Shown: positions 51,545 through 61,186, numbered from the stretch's first letter. The stretch: 64,000 nucleotides of DNA from Microbispora sp. H13382 (GCF_014161445.1 NZ_JABBXA010000003.1:372001-436000); one strand, 5' to 3'. Notes: generated by a model not told the origin, from the letters alone. A program made the numbers and translations.

Positions 51545-52915
51545 TTAACTTTGGGTGTCGCCGCACGCCGGGGCCAGCGGCAGCGTGATCACGAACCGCA
51601 CGCCGGGCTCGCCGTCCGTGACGTCCTCGACGCGGATGGACCCGCCGTGGGCCTCCACGACCTCGCGGGCGATGGCCAGGCCCAGGCCCGTGCCGCCCCG
51701 GGCGCGGCTGCGCGCCGCGTCGGTGCGGTAGAACCGCTCGAAGATCCGCTCGCGGTCTCTCTCGGGGATCGGCCGGCCGTCGTTGCGCACGTACAGGACG
51801 GCCTCGTCCTCGGTGCGCTCGACGCGTACGCACACCAGCGTGAGCGCGTGCCGCTCGGCGTTGTCGAGCAGGTTCGCCACCACCCGGGTGAGGTGCCGGC
51901 GCAGGCCCCTGACGATCACGCCGGGGGTGTTGTGGAGGTGGGTCGGCAGCCCCTCCCGCCGCTGCTCGACCTCGCAGACGACCAGGTGGGACAGGTCGAC
52001 CTCCTCCCGGGCGGTCTCGGGGACCGTGGGGATCCGGGCGAGCAGGAGCAGGTCGGCGACGATCGCCTCCAGCCGCTCGGTGTCGCGCAGCGCGGCGCAG
52101 ACGGCCTCGTCGGTGTCCTCGGGATGCAGCCGCGCGCTCTCCAGCTGGGCGCGGATCCCGGCGATGGGGGTGAGCAGCTCGTGCGAGGCGTCGGCGGCGA
52201 ACTGCCGCTGCCGCTGGATCGACATGTCCAGCCGGGACAGCGCGTCGTTGGCCGCCTGGGCCAGCCGGGAGAACTCGTCGTCGCCGGGCGGCTCGGGCAC
52301 GCGGCCGCCGGGGTTCCTCTCGGTGATCTCGGCGAGCTCCGAGCGGATCGCCTCCACCGGCCGCAGCGCGCGGCCCGTGAACTTGTAGGCCGTCCAGCCC
52401 GCCAGTGCGGTGAGCAGCAGGGCCGCAAGGAGCAGCGCCGGCAGTGTGAAGGGGGTGTCGAGGATCGGCGGGGCCGCCCGGCCCGCGTAGACGATGTCCG
52501 ATTCGGCGCCGGGAGACACCCGCAGCACGGTCACGTACAGGCAGTCGTGCCCGGTGGGCGAGCAGGCCGTCGTCTGGGTGATCTCGCGGCCGGGGGCCGT
52601 GCGTAACGGGCTCAGGCGCGGCAGCTTCCGGGCTCCGGCGCTCTCGGCGACGATCCGGCCGTCCGGCCTCGTCACCTCGATCAGGTCGATGCCGTTCTCG
52701 CCGGCCGGAATGGGGTCGCTCAGGTGTCCGTCGCGGATCTGCGAGGCGATGTGGGTGGCGGTGTCCAGGCTCCGGTCCCAGATGCGGTCCGCGACCGCGT
52801 CGCGGACGAGCACGTGCACCACGATCGCGAGCGGGATCAGCAGGATCGCCGCGGTCCCGGTGGCGATGAGTGCCAGCCGGGCTCGCAGCGACGGAGAGCG
52901 CCTGGGGAGGAGCAT
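51545..52915 (-). CDS. Sensor histidine kinase (orphan)
   Basis: A 456-residue two-component sensor in the cytoplasmic membrane. TM1 spans about residues 14-38. An extracellular sensing region of about 110 residues contains two cysteines (ACSPTGHDC). TM2 is rich in leucine (about 156-177), followed by a HAMP domain (RALRPVEAIRSEL), the H-box ASHELLTPIAGIRAQLE (LL in place of the usual LR), N-box VVANLLDNAERH and G-box GGTGLGLAIAREVVEAHGG. No response regulator gene adjoins it: downstream is the NeuA fusion and upstream a serine hydrolase, so it is an orphan here. Start ATG 52915. Confidence 0.92.
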   Translation of the reverse strand: MLLPRRSPSLRARLALIATGTAAILLIPLAIVVHVLVRDAVADRIWDRSLDTATHIASQIRDGHLSDPIPAGENGIDLIEVTRPDGRIVAESAGARKLPRLSPLRTAPGREITQTTACSPTGHDCLYVTVLRVSPGAESDIVYAGRAAPPILDTPFTLPALLLAALLLTALAGWTAYKFTGRALRPVEAIRSELAEITERNPGGRVPEPPGDDEFSRLAQAANDALSRLDMSIQRQRQFAADASHELLTPIAGIRAQLESARLHPEDTDEAVCAALRDTERLEAIVADLLLLARIPTVPETAREEVDLSHLVVCEVEQRREGLPTHLHNTPGVIVRGLRRHLTRVVANLLDNAERHALTLVCVRVERTEDEAVLYVRNDGRPIPERDRERIFERFYRTDAARSRARGGTGLGLAIAREVVEAHGGSIRVEDVTDGEPGVRFVITLPLAPACGDTQS

Positions 52916-53078
52916 TACCCGAGGCTACTGATGGTCATCTTTAGGGAAACTCGCGACAGCGAAAAGCTCGTCCCAAAGTTGCTCAAAGTCTCCCATATTC
53001 CAGTCGCAGGTTATGCGGCCGGGCGAGTGCGGGCACTCGGCGAAGCGTACGCGTCCCTCACGGGCCGGGATGCGTCAC

Positions 53079-54578
53079 CTACGCGACGTCGGGCCGTGTC
53101 ATCAGCGGCGACCGCAGATGCAACGCCAGATCGGGGCCGGTCAGGGGCACGATGTTCCACGTCGCCACCGCTGTGCCCGCGTCGGCGTCGACCACCAGCC
53201 GGACCCGGTGCGGTGTGGTGATGACGTAGAGGTCGGCGACGAACGTGTCGCCCTGCCAGGCGCCGGCCGCGACGACGGGGCGGCCGAGCGGTGAGCTCTC
53301 CCGCCATTCGCCGTGGCCGGCCTCGACGTCCAGGGAGGACCCGAGTCGCAGGAGCCAGCCGCCCTCCACGGGGTCGACGGCCACCGTGGTTCCGCCGGGC
53401 AGAGCCGAATCCTCGGCGGAGGCGTCGAGTCTCGCCTTGACGGCACGCTCCGGGGCGGCCGAACCCGGCACCCGCGCGAACGACAGCCGCCGCAGCCGTT
53501 CGGCGAGGATCTCGTCGTCCCCGGTGCTTCCCGCGAGCTCAGTGCTTCCCGCGAGCTCAGTGCTTCCCGCGAGCTCAGTGCTTCCCGCGAGGTCAGTGCT
53601 CCCCGCCTGGTCCACGCCGGGCAGCAGGCACTCCCATATCGCGTCGAGCACCGCCTGTGCCCGCGTATGCGCGCCGGTCACGGCGACCACGAGATCGTGC
53701 GACGGGACGACCACGCACTGCTGCCCGAAGGAGCCGTCACCGTGGTAACCGTGACGCGACACCCAGAACTGGTAACCGTAACCGCACAGGTAGTCGGCGT
53801 CCTCCGATCCGTCCTCGGACGGCAGGGTGTCGATGTGCCGTCGGGTCGCGAGCTCCACCCACTCGCGCGGGACGAGCCGCCGGCCGCCCCAGAGGCCTCC
53901 CCGGAGCAGCAGTTCACCGAAGGCGGCGACGGCCTCGGTCGTGAGGTGCAGTCCGTGGAATCCGAAGGCGGCGCCGCTCGCCACCCGGTCCCACTCGGCG
54001 TGGTCGACGCCCATCGGCCAGAAGAGCCGCTCGTCGAGCAGTTCCGGCAGGCCGCGCCCGGTGACCCGTTCCACCATCCGGGCCAGGACGAAGGTGGTCG
54101 CGTTGTCGTAGGCGTGCCGCGTCCCCTCGGCCTCGGGAAACGGTACGCGCAGGAAGCCCTTCACCAGGTCGCCCGGTTCCAGGCGCCAGGCCTCGTCGAG
54201 GCTGTCCGTACGGTGTCCGGTTGTCATGGACAGCAGGTGGTGGACGGTGAGGCGGCGTCCCTGCTCGGAGATGCGGGCCGGGACGTGCTCGGGCAGCACG
54301 TCCACCACGCGGTCGTCCAGCGAGAGCAGCCCGTCGGCGATCGTGAGCCCCACGGCGATCGAGGTGAACGACTTGGTCAGCGAGTAGAGAAGATGCGGGC
54401 GTCCGGCCGAGTACGGCGCCCACCAGCCTTCGGCGACGACGTGACCGTGGCGTACGACCATCAGGGAGTGACACTCGACGGATCCCGCTTCGAGCCGGTC
54501 CAGCAACGTGGCGATCGAACGGGACGACATCCCCGAGGCGGCCGGTGTCGAGCGCGGCAGGAGGCGCTGGGAAGGCAT
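53079..54578 (-). CDS. Serine hydrolase of the beta-lactamase/DD-peptidase fold
   Basis: A 499-residue class C beta-lactamase-like hydrolase. The catalytic SxxK motif is S66-LTK69 in LLYSLTKSFTSIA. The second motif Y157-DN159 is in HAYDNATTF, and HGDGSFGQQCVV is the likely third (KTG-equivalent HxG) segment. No clear signal peptide, so a cytoplasmic esterase or peptidase is likely. A hydrophilic repeat (ELAGST)n at about residues 322-352 joins the catalytic domain to a C-terminal beta-rich region. It lies downstream of the amylopullulanase on the same strand but past a terminator. Substrate unknown; the family includes esterases, D-peptidases and lactonases. Confidence 0.87.
   Translation of the reverse strand: MPSQRLLPRSTPAASGMSSRSIATLLDRLEAGSVECHSLMVVRHGHVVAEGWWAPYSAGRPHLLYSLTKSFTSIAVGLTIADGLLSLDDRVVDVLPEHVPARISEQGRRLTVHHLLSMTTGHRTDSLDEAWRLEPGDLVKGFLRVPFPEAEGTRHAYDNATTFVLARMVERVTGRGLPELLDERLFWPMGVDHAEWDRVASGAAFGFHGLHLTTEAVAAFGELLLRGGLWGGRRLVPREWVELATRRHIDTLPSEDGSEDADYLCGYGYQFWVSRHGYHGDGSFGQQCVVVPSHDLVVAVTGAHTRAQAVLDAIWECLLPGVDQAGSTDLAGSTELAGSTELAGSTELAGSTGDDEILAERLRRLSFARVPGSAAPERAVKARLDASAEDSALPGGTTVAVDPVEGGWLLRLGSSLDVEAGHGEWRESSPLGRPVVAAGAWQGDTFVADLYVITTPHRVRLVVDADAGTAVATWNIVPLTGPDLALHLRSPLMTRPDVA
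53524..53613. repeat. 18-bp tandem repeat inside the serine hydrolase gene
   Basis: Unit GTGCTTCCCGCGAGCTCA on the + strand: three perfect copies (53524-53577), a fourth with one mismatch (53578-53595) and a degenerate fifth (53596-53613). It is in frame, encoding about four copies of E-L-A-G-S-T. A candidate variable-number repeat that would change linker length without breaking the frame. Confidence 0.92.
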
Positions 54579-54651
54579 CCGGACACGCTAACGAAACCGC
54601 ACAAGCCCGCTCAATCAGTTTCGAGACGTGGCGTGGAGCCGCCGTGTCACT

Positions 54652-54674
54652 GGGCGCGGGAGAGCCCCGCGCCC
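54652..54674. terminator. Terminator after amylopullulanase gene
   Basis: Perfect 9-bp stem GGGCGCGGG / CCCGCGCCC with a 5-base loop, 10 bp beyond the TAG stop of the pullulanase gene on the minus strand. Confidence 0.75.
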
Positions 54675-54684
54675 GGTGCCACTC

Positions 54685-57600
54685 CTACCGCTGCTGGGTG
54701 AAAACCGCGACCGTGCGGGCGGGCACGGTCAGCGTCCCGGTCGCCGGGTCCGCCGCCGCCTGCCGGACCACGGGGTCGTCCGACGCCGCCTGCACGGGGT
54801 GCAGCGCGGCCCCGGCGCCCTTCAGTGCGGGCACGGCCGGTGCGGCGGTCCTCCCGGTGGCGTTGAACACCACGTAGATCGCCGTGCTCGCGGGATCGAC
54901 ACCGGCGGCGTCGATCCGCATGACGATGACGCCGGGGGTGCCGGACGGCGGGAAGGAGACCCGCCTGCCGATCTCCGCGGCCGAGCCCAGCGAGAAGGCG
55001 GGGGAGGAGTACCTGATCCGCAGGAACTCGCCGAACCGCGCCCGCGCCGCCCCGATCGCCGCGCAGTCCGGCCGCAGGGCCGGGTCGGCCAGCAGGGGCC
55101 GCGCGTACGGCCAGCGCGCCTCGTTGTCCTTCGCGGGCGGCAGGCCGCCGCCGAAGCCGTTCCCCTGGCGGCAGTCCCACAACAGGCGGTTGAACCAGTC
55201 GCCGGAGTCGTAGGAGTTGCGGTCGAGCGACTTGGACCGCAGCCGCTCGCTGCCGGCGTGGACGAACGCCGTGCCCTGGCCGAGCAGGACCGTCGCCAGC
55301 GACAGCGACTGCATCCTGACCCGGTCGGCCATCGGGGTGTCTTCGGGCAGCTTGTAGGCGAGCGCGTCGAACAGCGTCTCGTTGTCGTGCGCGTCCACGT
55401 ACGTCACCGTGTCTGCGGGGGCGGTGGCGTACCCGGCGGGGCTGCCGTTGTAGTCGACCTCCGACCCCTTGACCGGAGTTCCGGCCGACCCGGTGAACGT
55501 GAAGTCGCGCAGGTTGCCCGCGAGCCCGAGCTTGACCAGGTCCTCGTAGTGCGCGAGCCGGTCCCCGGGTGCGTCGGCCAGGCCGGAGCCGAGGCCCCGG
55601 ACGCCCGGGTCCGCGTCGAACGGCGTGCCGCCGCGGACGGCGTCGCGCAGCCGGTCGCTGAACGTGCCGACCCCGGTGCCCGCCATGTTGGCCTGGGTGG
55701 CCTGCTCGAACCTGGCGTCGCCGGCCACCTCGCCGAAGTTCCAGCCCTCGCCGTACAGGATGATCGACTTTCCGTCCACGCCGTCCTTGCCGGGCGTGAG
55801 CGCGTCGAGGGCCCTGCGCACGGCGAGGATGTTGGCCTTGGGGTGGTGGCCCATCAGGTCGAACCGGAAGCCGTCGACCTTGTACTGCTTCGCCCAGGTG
55901 ACGAGCGAGTCGACCACGAGCCGGCCCATCATGGCGTGCTCGGGGGCGGTGTTGGCGCAGCAGGTGGAGGTGGCCACCGTGCCGTCGTCCATGAGCCGGT
56001 GGTAGTAGCCGGGGACGACGCGGTCGAGCACGCTGCCGGGGTCCTGCCCCGAGGCGTGGGTGTGGTTGTAGACCACGTCCATGACCACCCGCAGGCCCGC
56101 GCCGTTGAGCCCCGCGACCATCTCGCGGAACTCCTTGATCCGGCGGTCCGGGTCGGTCGCGTACGACCCCTCGGGCACGGTGTAGTGCAGCGGGTCGTAG
56201 CCCCAGTTGAAGGAGTCCTTCGCGGCCGTCTCCGCGACGCACGCCTGCTGCCGGTCGGAGTCCGGCGGCAGCGCGGCCAGGTCGCAGCCCGGCTCGGTGC
56301 GGTCCGCCTTCCGGTCGGGCACGGTCGCGAAGTCGAAGGCCGGCAGCAGGTGGACGTGCGTGAGCCCGTCCTTCGCCAGGCTCCGCAGCTCGGTCATCCC
56401 GGCGCTGCCGCCCTCGGTGAACGCCTTGAACGTGCCCCGCTCGGCCTCGGGGACCGTGCTGTCGGAGGCGGAGAAGTCGCGGACGTGCAACTCGTAGATC
56501 GACGCCCGGTCCTGGCGCACCGCCGGGGGCTTGTTCAGCCCTGTCCACCCCTCGGGCCGCAGCGACCGGTCGTCGAGGTCGACGATCTGGCTGCGCCCCG
56601 AGCCCGCCGAGACCGACAGGCTGTAGGGGTCGGTCACCTCGTTGGTGACGATCTTTCCGGCGGCCGGGGCGTAGACGGTGACGAGGTAGGTGTAGTACCT
56701 GCCCCGCCACGACGTCGGGCCGTCGAGCGACCACACACCGGTCGCGTCGTCCCTGCGCATCCGGTGGACCGTCCTGCGATCGGTGGCCGGGCCGTCGTAG
56801 AGGGCCAGCTCGACCTTCTGCGCGGTGGGCGCCCACACCGCCAGCCGTCCGTTCCCCGTGGGGCCGAGCGGGACCTTCGCCGCCCCGCCGTACAGGTCGT
56901 CGAGCACGCCGGGGATCTGCACGCCGGTGGCGGTCAGCAGCGCGCCGGAGGGCCCGCGCTCGATCGCGACGACCTGGCCGCGCAGCGCGTCGCGCGCGAG
57001 GTCCGCGTCGCGCGGGTCCACCTTCAGCGCGCCGTACGCCGCGCCGGGAGACGCCAGATGGGGCCAGGCGGCCTTCTGCGCGTCGCTGAGCGTGCCCGGC
57101 GTCAGGCGGATGAGATGGACGTCCCCGGTCAGGCCGCCCGTGTCGTACGCGATGTCGCCCTTGGGGGAGTAGGCCAGCGCGTAGTGGTTCGCCTCGGCGG
57201 CCCTGCCCTTCCAGGCGACCGTGTCCCGGTCGATCCACTGGGCCGTGGCCTTGGACAGGTCGGCGTCCGCTCCGGTGGCCGCGGGCTGCGGCAGCAGGTA
57301 TCCGTCCACACCTGACAGTTTCCACACCTCGTGGCCGGTCACGCCGAGGTCCAGCGACTGGTCGGCCTGCTGGTCCTTCTGGTCGCCCTTGTGAATGATC
57401 CATCCGAGCGTCTTCGCGCCCTCCTTGAGCGGCACCTCGAAGTACACGCCGAAGCGGTCGGTCCCGGCCGGCCGCAGCGGGTCGCCCCACTCGGCCGAGC
57501 CGGACGCGTCGCCCCAGAAGTGCAGGCCCCAGCCGTCGTAGTCGCCGTCCTCGCGGTGGTAGTGCAGCACCGCGACGTTCCGGGCCGCCGCCGCGCTGTC

Positions 57601-60420
57601 GTGGACCGCGTTCTCGCCCGAGCTCACGTACGCCTCCGGTTGCCGGGCCGGGACGAACGACTGGTCGGGCCCGGGGTCCTTCGTGTCGCCCTTGTGGACG
57701 ATGTAGTTCAGCGGGGCGTCGGCGTTCTTCAGCGGCACCCGCCAGAAGGCGCCGAAGGCGTCGGTCCCGTCCGGCGGGCGCGGCGCGCCCCAGTCGGTGC
57801 CCGCGCCGTCGGCGATCGCGTCGCCCCACAGGTGCAGGCCCCAGCCGTCGTAGGCGCCGTCGGTGCGGCGGTAGTGGATCGTGGCGTACCCCTCGGCGGC
57901 GGCCCGGGAGGCGTACACGCCGGGCTTGCCCTCCACGAGCCACACCTCGCCCGTACGCGTGGGATTCACCATCCGGTCGCCCTGGTCCTTGGTGTCGCCC
58001 CTGTGGGTGATCAGGCCGACCTCGGTGGCGCCGGGCTTCAGCTTCAGCCAGGCGAAGCGGCCGAACCCGTCCTCGCCCGCGAAGCCGACGGGTGAGCCCC
58101 ACTCGACCGTCTGGTCGATGTCGCCCCAGGCGTGCAGGCCCCAGCCGTCGTAGTCGCCGCCGTCGCGCCTGTAGTGGACCACCAGGTGGTCGCGCCTGAC
58201 CGCGCCCGGCTGCTCCTGCTCGGGCTCCGGCCCGGCGGTCGCGCTCGCCGTAGCGCCCGCGTACCGGCCCGCCGCGTCCTTGACGACCGCCTTGTACGCG
58301 AGAGGGGTGCCCGCGGGCACGCCGGTCAGATCATGAAAGACCCGGTAGGTGTGCCCGTTGGGGGCGTCGTCGGTGCCGAGCACCCGCCACGGCGCGTTCC
58401 CCGCCTTTACGGCGAACGTGACCTGCGCGAACCCGGCGCCGGGCACCTCGGCGGCGATCGGCACGCGGCCGTCCGCCGCGGTCCCGCGCAGCGTCGTGCC
58501 GGGCAGTGTGAGGGAGATCTCCGGCGCCGTGGCCGGGGTGGCCAGGGGCTTGTCCGCGCGGTAGACGACGGCCGACAGCGGCGGCACGGTCACCGACAGC
58601 TTCCCGTCGGCCGTGCCGGTGAGCCTGCCCGTCCCGCCGTAGATCTGGGTGAAGGACGCGCTGGGGGAGTACGTCGGGATCTGTACGGTCTGCGCGGCGG
58701 CGCCGTTGTTGAGCGCCACCACGAACTCCACCCGCTCCTTCGCGCCGATCCGGGAGAAGGCGTAAACCCCTCCGCTCGCCAGCCGCTCGATCTGCGCGCC
58801 GTCCGCCAGCGCCGGGTAGCGGTCGCGCAGCCGGGCCAGTTCGGCGATCGAGGTGTAGAGGGGATGGGTGGTGACGAAGTTGTCGGTCGCGTGGGTGGCG
58901 GTGGTGCCGATGAGGTCGTCGTCGAGGTAGTCGGCCGTCCTGGAGGCGAACATCGGCTGCCGCGCGTCCTTGTCGCCGCCCGCGCCGGTGAAGCCCTGCT
59001 CGTCGCCGTAGTACACGACCGGCTGGCCGCGCGTCAGGTACATGAGCTGGTGAGCCAGGCGGTCGCGGGCGAGCAGCGTGGCGTCGCCGGCCGACGGGTC
59101 GTCCTGCCTGAGGAAGTAGCCGATCCGGCCCATGTCGTGGTTGCCGAGGAACGTCGGCAGCGACGTGGCGTTGGAGTCTGCGTCGGTGAAGTAGTCGTCG
59201 CCGGCGTACAGCCTGCTCAGGCTCGCGGCGTCACCGCCGCTCGCGTACGACCGAGCCGCCTCCTGGAAGCCGAAGTCCAGCGTCGCGTCGAGGGCGCCGG
59301 TGGTGGTGTAGCGGCTCTCGAACGCCGGGTCGGAGCTGTAGACCTCGCCGAACATGAAGAACCTGTCGTTGCCGAGCTTGGCGGCGTAGCCGTGCAGCGC
59401 GGGCGCGAAGCGCTGCCAGAACTCCATGTTGACGTGCTTGGCGGTGTCGATCCGGAAGCCGTCGATGCCGGTCTCCCTGACCCACGTCGTGTAGATGTCG
59501 GTCATGCCCCTGACGACCTCGGGCCGCTCGGTCCACAGGTCGTCGAGCCCGTCGAAGTCGCCGTACTCGGAGCTCTCGCCGGAGAAGGTCGAGTTGCCCC
59601 GGTTGTGGTACATGGTCGGATCGTTCAGCCAGGACGGCACCTTCGACTTCGCCGTCACCACCGGCGTGTACGGGAACGACTCGGCGGTGACCTTCGGGAA
59701 GTCGTCCCGCAGGGCGTGGTCGCGGTCGTCGAAGGCCCGCCCGGAGGCGTCCACGTAGGGGTAGGCCGCCTTGCCGCGATAGCCGTACGTCTTCTCGGCG
59801 TAGTCGATGAGGTCGGCCGTGTGGTTGGTGATGATGTCGAAGAACACCTTCATGCCGCGCTTGTGCGCCTCCTTGACGAGGCTCTTCATCTGCGCGTTGG
59901 TGCCGAGGTGGGGGTCGATCCTGGTGAAGTCGGTGATCCAGTAGCCGTGGTAGCCGGCGCTGGCGCCCGCCCCCGTGCCCTGCACGGGCCGGTTCTTGAA
60001 CGACGGCGTGAGCCAGATGGCCGTGCTGCCCAGGCCCTTGATGTAGTCGAGTCTCCCGATCAGCCCGGCGAGGTCGCCGCCCTGGTAGAAGCCTTTGTCG
60101 GCCGGGTCGAAGCCGGTCGTCAGCCGGTCGCCGGACAGCCCGCCCCGGTCGTTGGCGGGGTCGCCGTTGGCGAACCGGTCGGTCATCGCAAAGTACAGCC
60201 GCTCGCGGGACAGGTCCGTACGGAGGGCGTCACGGGCGAGTTCGGCGTCGGACGGCGCGCCGGCCGGTGCCGACGGGACCGGTGCCGCCGGGACCGGTGC
60301 GACCAGGGCGGACGCCGCCGGGGGAGACGTCAGACAGGGGGCGATGAGCGCGGCGGCGAGTGCCACGACGGTGGACAGCGCTATGGGCATGCGCGTACGC
60401 CGGTGCTGGGGGGTCACCAT
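54685..60420 (-). CDS. Secreted bifunctional alpha-amylase/pullulanase
   Basis: A 1911-residue exported enzyme with two complete GH13 domains. A signal peptide spans about residues 1-38. The alpha-amylase domain (about 60-480) has triad D325 (GFRIDTAK), E359 (FGEVYS) and D429 (GNHDMG). An Ig/CBM-like region follows, then three tandem starch-binding PUD/CBM41-like modules, each with YDGWGLH-x-WGD. Then come pullulanase N and CBM48-type domains and the pullulanase domain, with YNWGYDP-type entry (reads FNWGYDPLHY), D1521 (GFRFDLMGHH), E1558 (GEGWNFG), D1679 (AHDNETL), plus a C-terminal beta domain. It would cut alpha-1,4 and alpha-1,6 links of starch or glycogen outside the cell. ATG 60420 or 60390 may be the start. 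A motif shared with the transporter genes lies 41 bp upstream. Confidence 0.94.
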   Translation of the reverse strand: MVTPQHRRTRMPIALSTVVALAAALIAPCLTSPPAASALVAPVPAAPVPSAPAGAPSDAELARDALRTDLSRERLYFAMTDRFANGDPANDRGGLSGDRLTTGFDPADKGFYQGGDLAGLIGRLDYIKGLGSTAIWLTPSFKNRPVQGTGAGASAGYHGYWITDFTRIDPHLGTNAQMKSLVKEAHKRGMKVFFDIITNHTADLIDYAEKTYGYRGKAAYPYVDASGRAFDDRDHALRDDFPKVTAESFPYTPVVTAKSKVPSWLNDPTMYHNRGNSTFSGESSEYGDFDGLDDLWTERPEVVRGMTDIYTTWVRETGIDGFRIDTAKHVNMEFWQRFAPALHGYAAKLGNDRFFMFGEVYSSDPAFESRYTTTGALDATLDFGFQEAARSYASGGDAASLSRLYAGDDYFTDADSNATSLPTFLGNHDMGRIGYFLRQDDPSAGDATLLARDRLAHQLMYLTRGQPVVYYGDEQGFTGAGGDKDARQPMFASRTADYLDDDLIGTTATHATDNFVTTHPLYTSIAELARLRDRYPALADGAQIERLASGGVYAFSRIGAKERVEFVVALNNGAAAQTVQIPTYSPSASFTQIYGGTGRLTGTADGKLSVTVPPLSAVVYRADKPLATPATAPEISLTLPGTTLRGTAADGRVPIAAEVPGAGFAQVTFAVKAGNAPWRVLGTDDAPNGHTYRVFHDLTGVPAGTPLAYKAVVKDAAGRYAGATASATAGPEPEQEQPGAVRRDHLVVHYRRDGGDYDGWGLHAWGDIDQTVEWGSPVGFAGEDGFGRFAWLKLKPGATEVGLITHRGDTKDQGDRMVNPTRTGEVWLVEGKPGVYASRAAAEGYATIHYRRTDGAYDGWGLHLWGDAIADGAGTDWGAPRPPDGTDAFGAFWRVPLKNADAPLNYIVHKGDTKDPGPDQSFVPARQPEAYVSSGENAVHDSAAAARNVAVLHYHREDGDYDGWGLHFWGDASGSAEWGDPLRPAGTDRFGVYFEVPLKEGAKTLGWIIHKGDQKDQQADQSLDLGVTGHEVWKLSGVDGYLLPQPAATGADADLSKATAQWIDRDTVAWKGRAAEANHYALAYSPKGDIAYDTGGLTGDVHLIRLTPGTLSDAQKAAWPHLASPGAAYGALKVDPRDADLARDALRGQVVAIERGPSGALLTATGVQIPGVLDDLYGGAAKVPLGPTGNGRLAVWAPTAQKVELALYDGPATDRRTVHRMRRDDATGVWSLDGPTSWRGRYYTYLVTVYAPAAGKIVTNEVTDPYSLSVSAGSGRSQIVDLDDRSLRPEGWTGLNKPPAVRQDRASIYELHVRDFSASDSTVPEAERGTFKAFTEGGSAGMTELRSLAKDGLTHVHLLPAFDFATVPDRKADRTEPGCDLAALPPDSDRQQACVAETAAKDSFNWGYDPLHYTVPEGSYATDPDRRIKEFREMVAGLNGAGLRVVMDVVYNHTHASGQDPGSVLDRVVPGYYHRLMDDGTVATSTCCANTAPEHAMMGRLVVDSLVTWAKQYKVDGFRFDLMGHHPKANILAVRRALDALTPGKDGVDGKSIILYGEGWNFGEVAGDARFEQATQANMAGTGVGTFSDRLRDAVRGGTPFDADPGVRGLGSGLADAPGDRLAHYEDLVKLGLAGNLRDFTFTGSAGTPVKGSEVDYNGSPAGYATAPADTVTYVDAHDNETLFDALAYKLPEDTPMADRVRMQSLSLATVLLGQGTAFVHAGSERLRSKSLDRNSYDSGDWFNRLLWDCRQGNGFGGGLPPAKDNEARWPYARPLLADPALRPDCAAIGAARARFGEFLRIRYSSPAFSLGSAAEIGRRVSFPPSGTPGVIVMRIDAAGVDPASTAIYVVFNATGRTAAPAVPALKGAGAALHPVQAASDDPVVRQAAADPATGTLTVPARTVAVFTQQR

Positions 60421-60460
60421 GGCCCGGAAGCTAGTGTCGCGTCCTGGTTCATGCAAGGCT

Positions 60461-60488
60461 TTGCTGCAACTTCCAGAAACATTGCAGC
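60461..60488. promoter_or_regulatory. Candidate maltose-regulator (MalR-type) operator
   Basis: TTGCTGCAACTTCC (60461-60474) and TTGCAGC (60482-60488) form a GCTGCAA/TTGCAGC inverted repeat, with TTGC-starting halves 21 bp (two helical turns) apart. The first part matches 11 of 14 bases at 62702-62715 and shares the 10-mer CTGCAACTTC with 62598-62607. All lie beside alpha-glucan genes. The name is by analogy with LacI-family maltose regulators of Streptomyces; no such regulator is in the window. Confidence 0.45.
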
Positions 60489-60568
60489 CATTCCGTGACC
60501 CACCGCCGTAACGGCGGCGAAACGTGTGTCCGACACTGTTGGTGTCGCAAGAGAAGGAGGTGGTGGGG

Positions 60569-61186
60569 ATGTTGCTGCGGCTGCGGGTCTCGCTCCCCGA
60601 CCGGCCCGGGGTGCTCGGCCAGGTGGCACGCGCTTTCGGGGTGCTGGGAGCCGACATCCTGCAGGTCACCGTGCTGGAGCGGCAGGCGGGCCGCGCGGTG
60701 GACGACTTCACCGTCTCCTGGTCGGGCGTGTTCGAGCCCGGAGAGCTGCGCGAGCGGATCGGTGTGGTCCCCGGCACGCGGGTGGAGGCCGTGTGGCCGA
60801 CCAGGGAGGTGCCCGGGTCGACCCCCGACTACGACCTGCTCGGCCACGTCGCCGCGGAGCCGCACCGGGCGTACGTCACCCTCGTCGACGCGGTGCCCGA
60901 CCTCGTCAGCGCCGAGTGGGCGGTGGCGGTCGACTCGGCCGACGGCACGATCGTCCACGGAAGCTGGCAGGCGCCGGAGGTCGTGCCCGCGGCCGACCTC
61001 ACCCCGCTGCGCGCCTCGGCGTTCGAGGAGGGCGGGCTGCACCTGGTGAGCGTGCCGATGGACGGCGTCCACCTGGTGGTGGCGCGCTCCCAGGGCCCGG
61101 CGTTCCACCGGGCGGAGCTGGACAAGATCGTCCGTTTGGTGGGGATCGTCTCCGTGCTGGCCGGCGGCGTCAGCCGTCCCGTGTGA
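60569..61186 (+). CDS. ACT-domain amino-acid-binding protein
   Basis: A 205-residue protein. An N-terminal ACT domain starts LLRLRVSLPDRPGVLGQVARAFGVLGADILQ (about residues 2-32), followed by about 130 residues without a recognised domain that may hold a second, diverged ligand-binding fold (LHLVSVPMDGVHLVVARSQ). ACT domains usually sense amino acids and regulate enzymes. ATG 60569 has a near-perfect AAGGAGGTG site 6 bp upstream, the best ribosome-binding site in the region. It is divergent from the pullulanase gene and convergent with the ABC ATPase gene (18 bp gap). Function unknown beyond ligand sensing. Confidence 0.85.
   Translation: MLLRLRVSLPDRPGVLGQVARAFGVLGADILQVTVLERQAGRAVDDFTVSWSGVFEPGELRERIGVVPGTRVEAVWPTREVPGSTPDYDLLGHVAAEPHRAYVTLVDAVPDLVSAEWAVAVDSADGTIVHGSWQAPEVVPAADLTPLRASAFEEGGLHLVSVPMDGVHLVVARSQGPAFHRAELDKIVRLVGIVSVLAGGVSRPV

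Noticed and set aside
54628-57315. 895-codon plus-strand frame opposite the pullulanase
   Set aside because: Shadow frame caused by high third-position GC in the real gene; no motifs.
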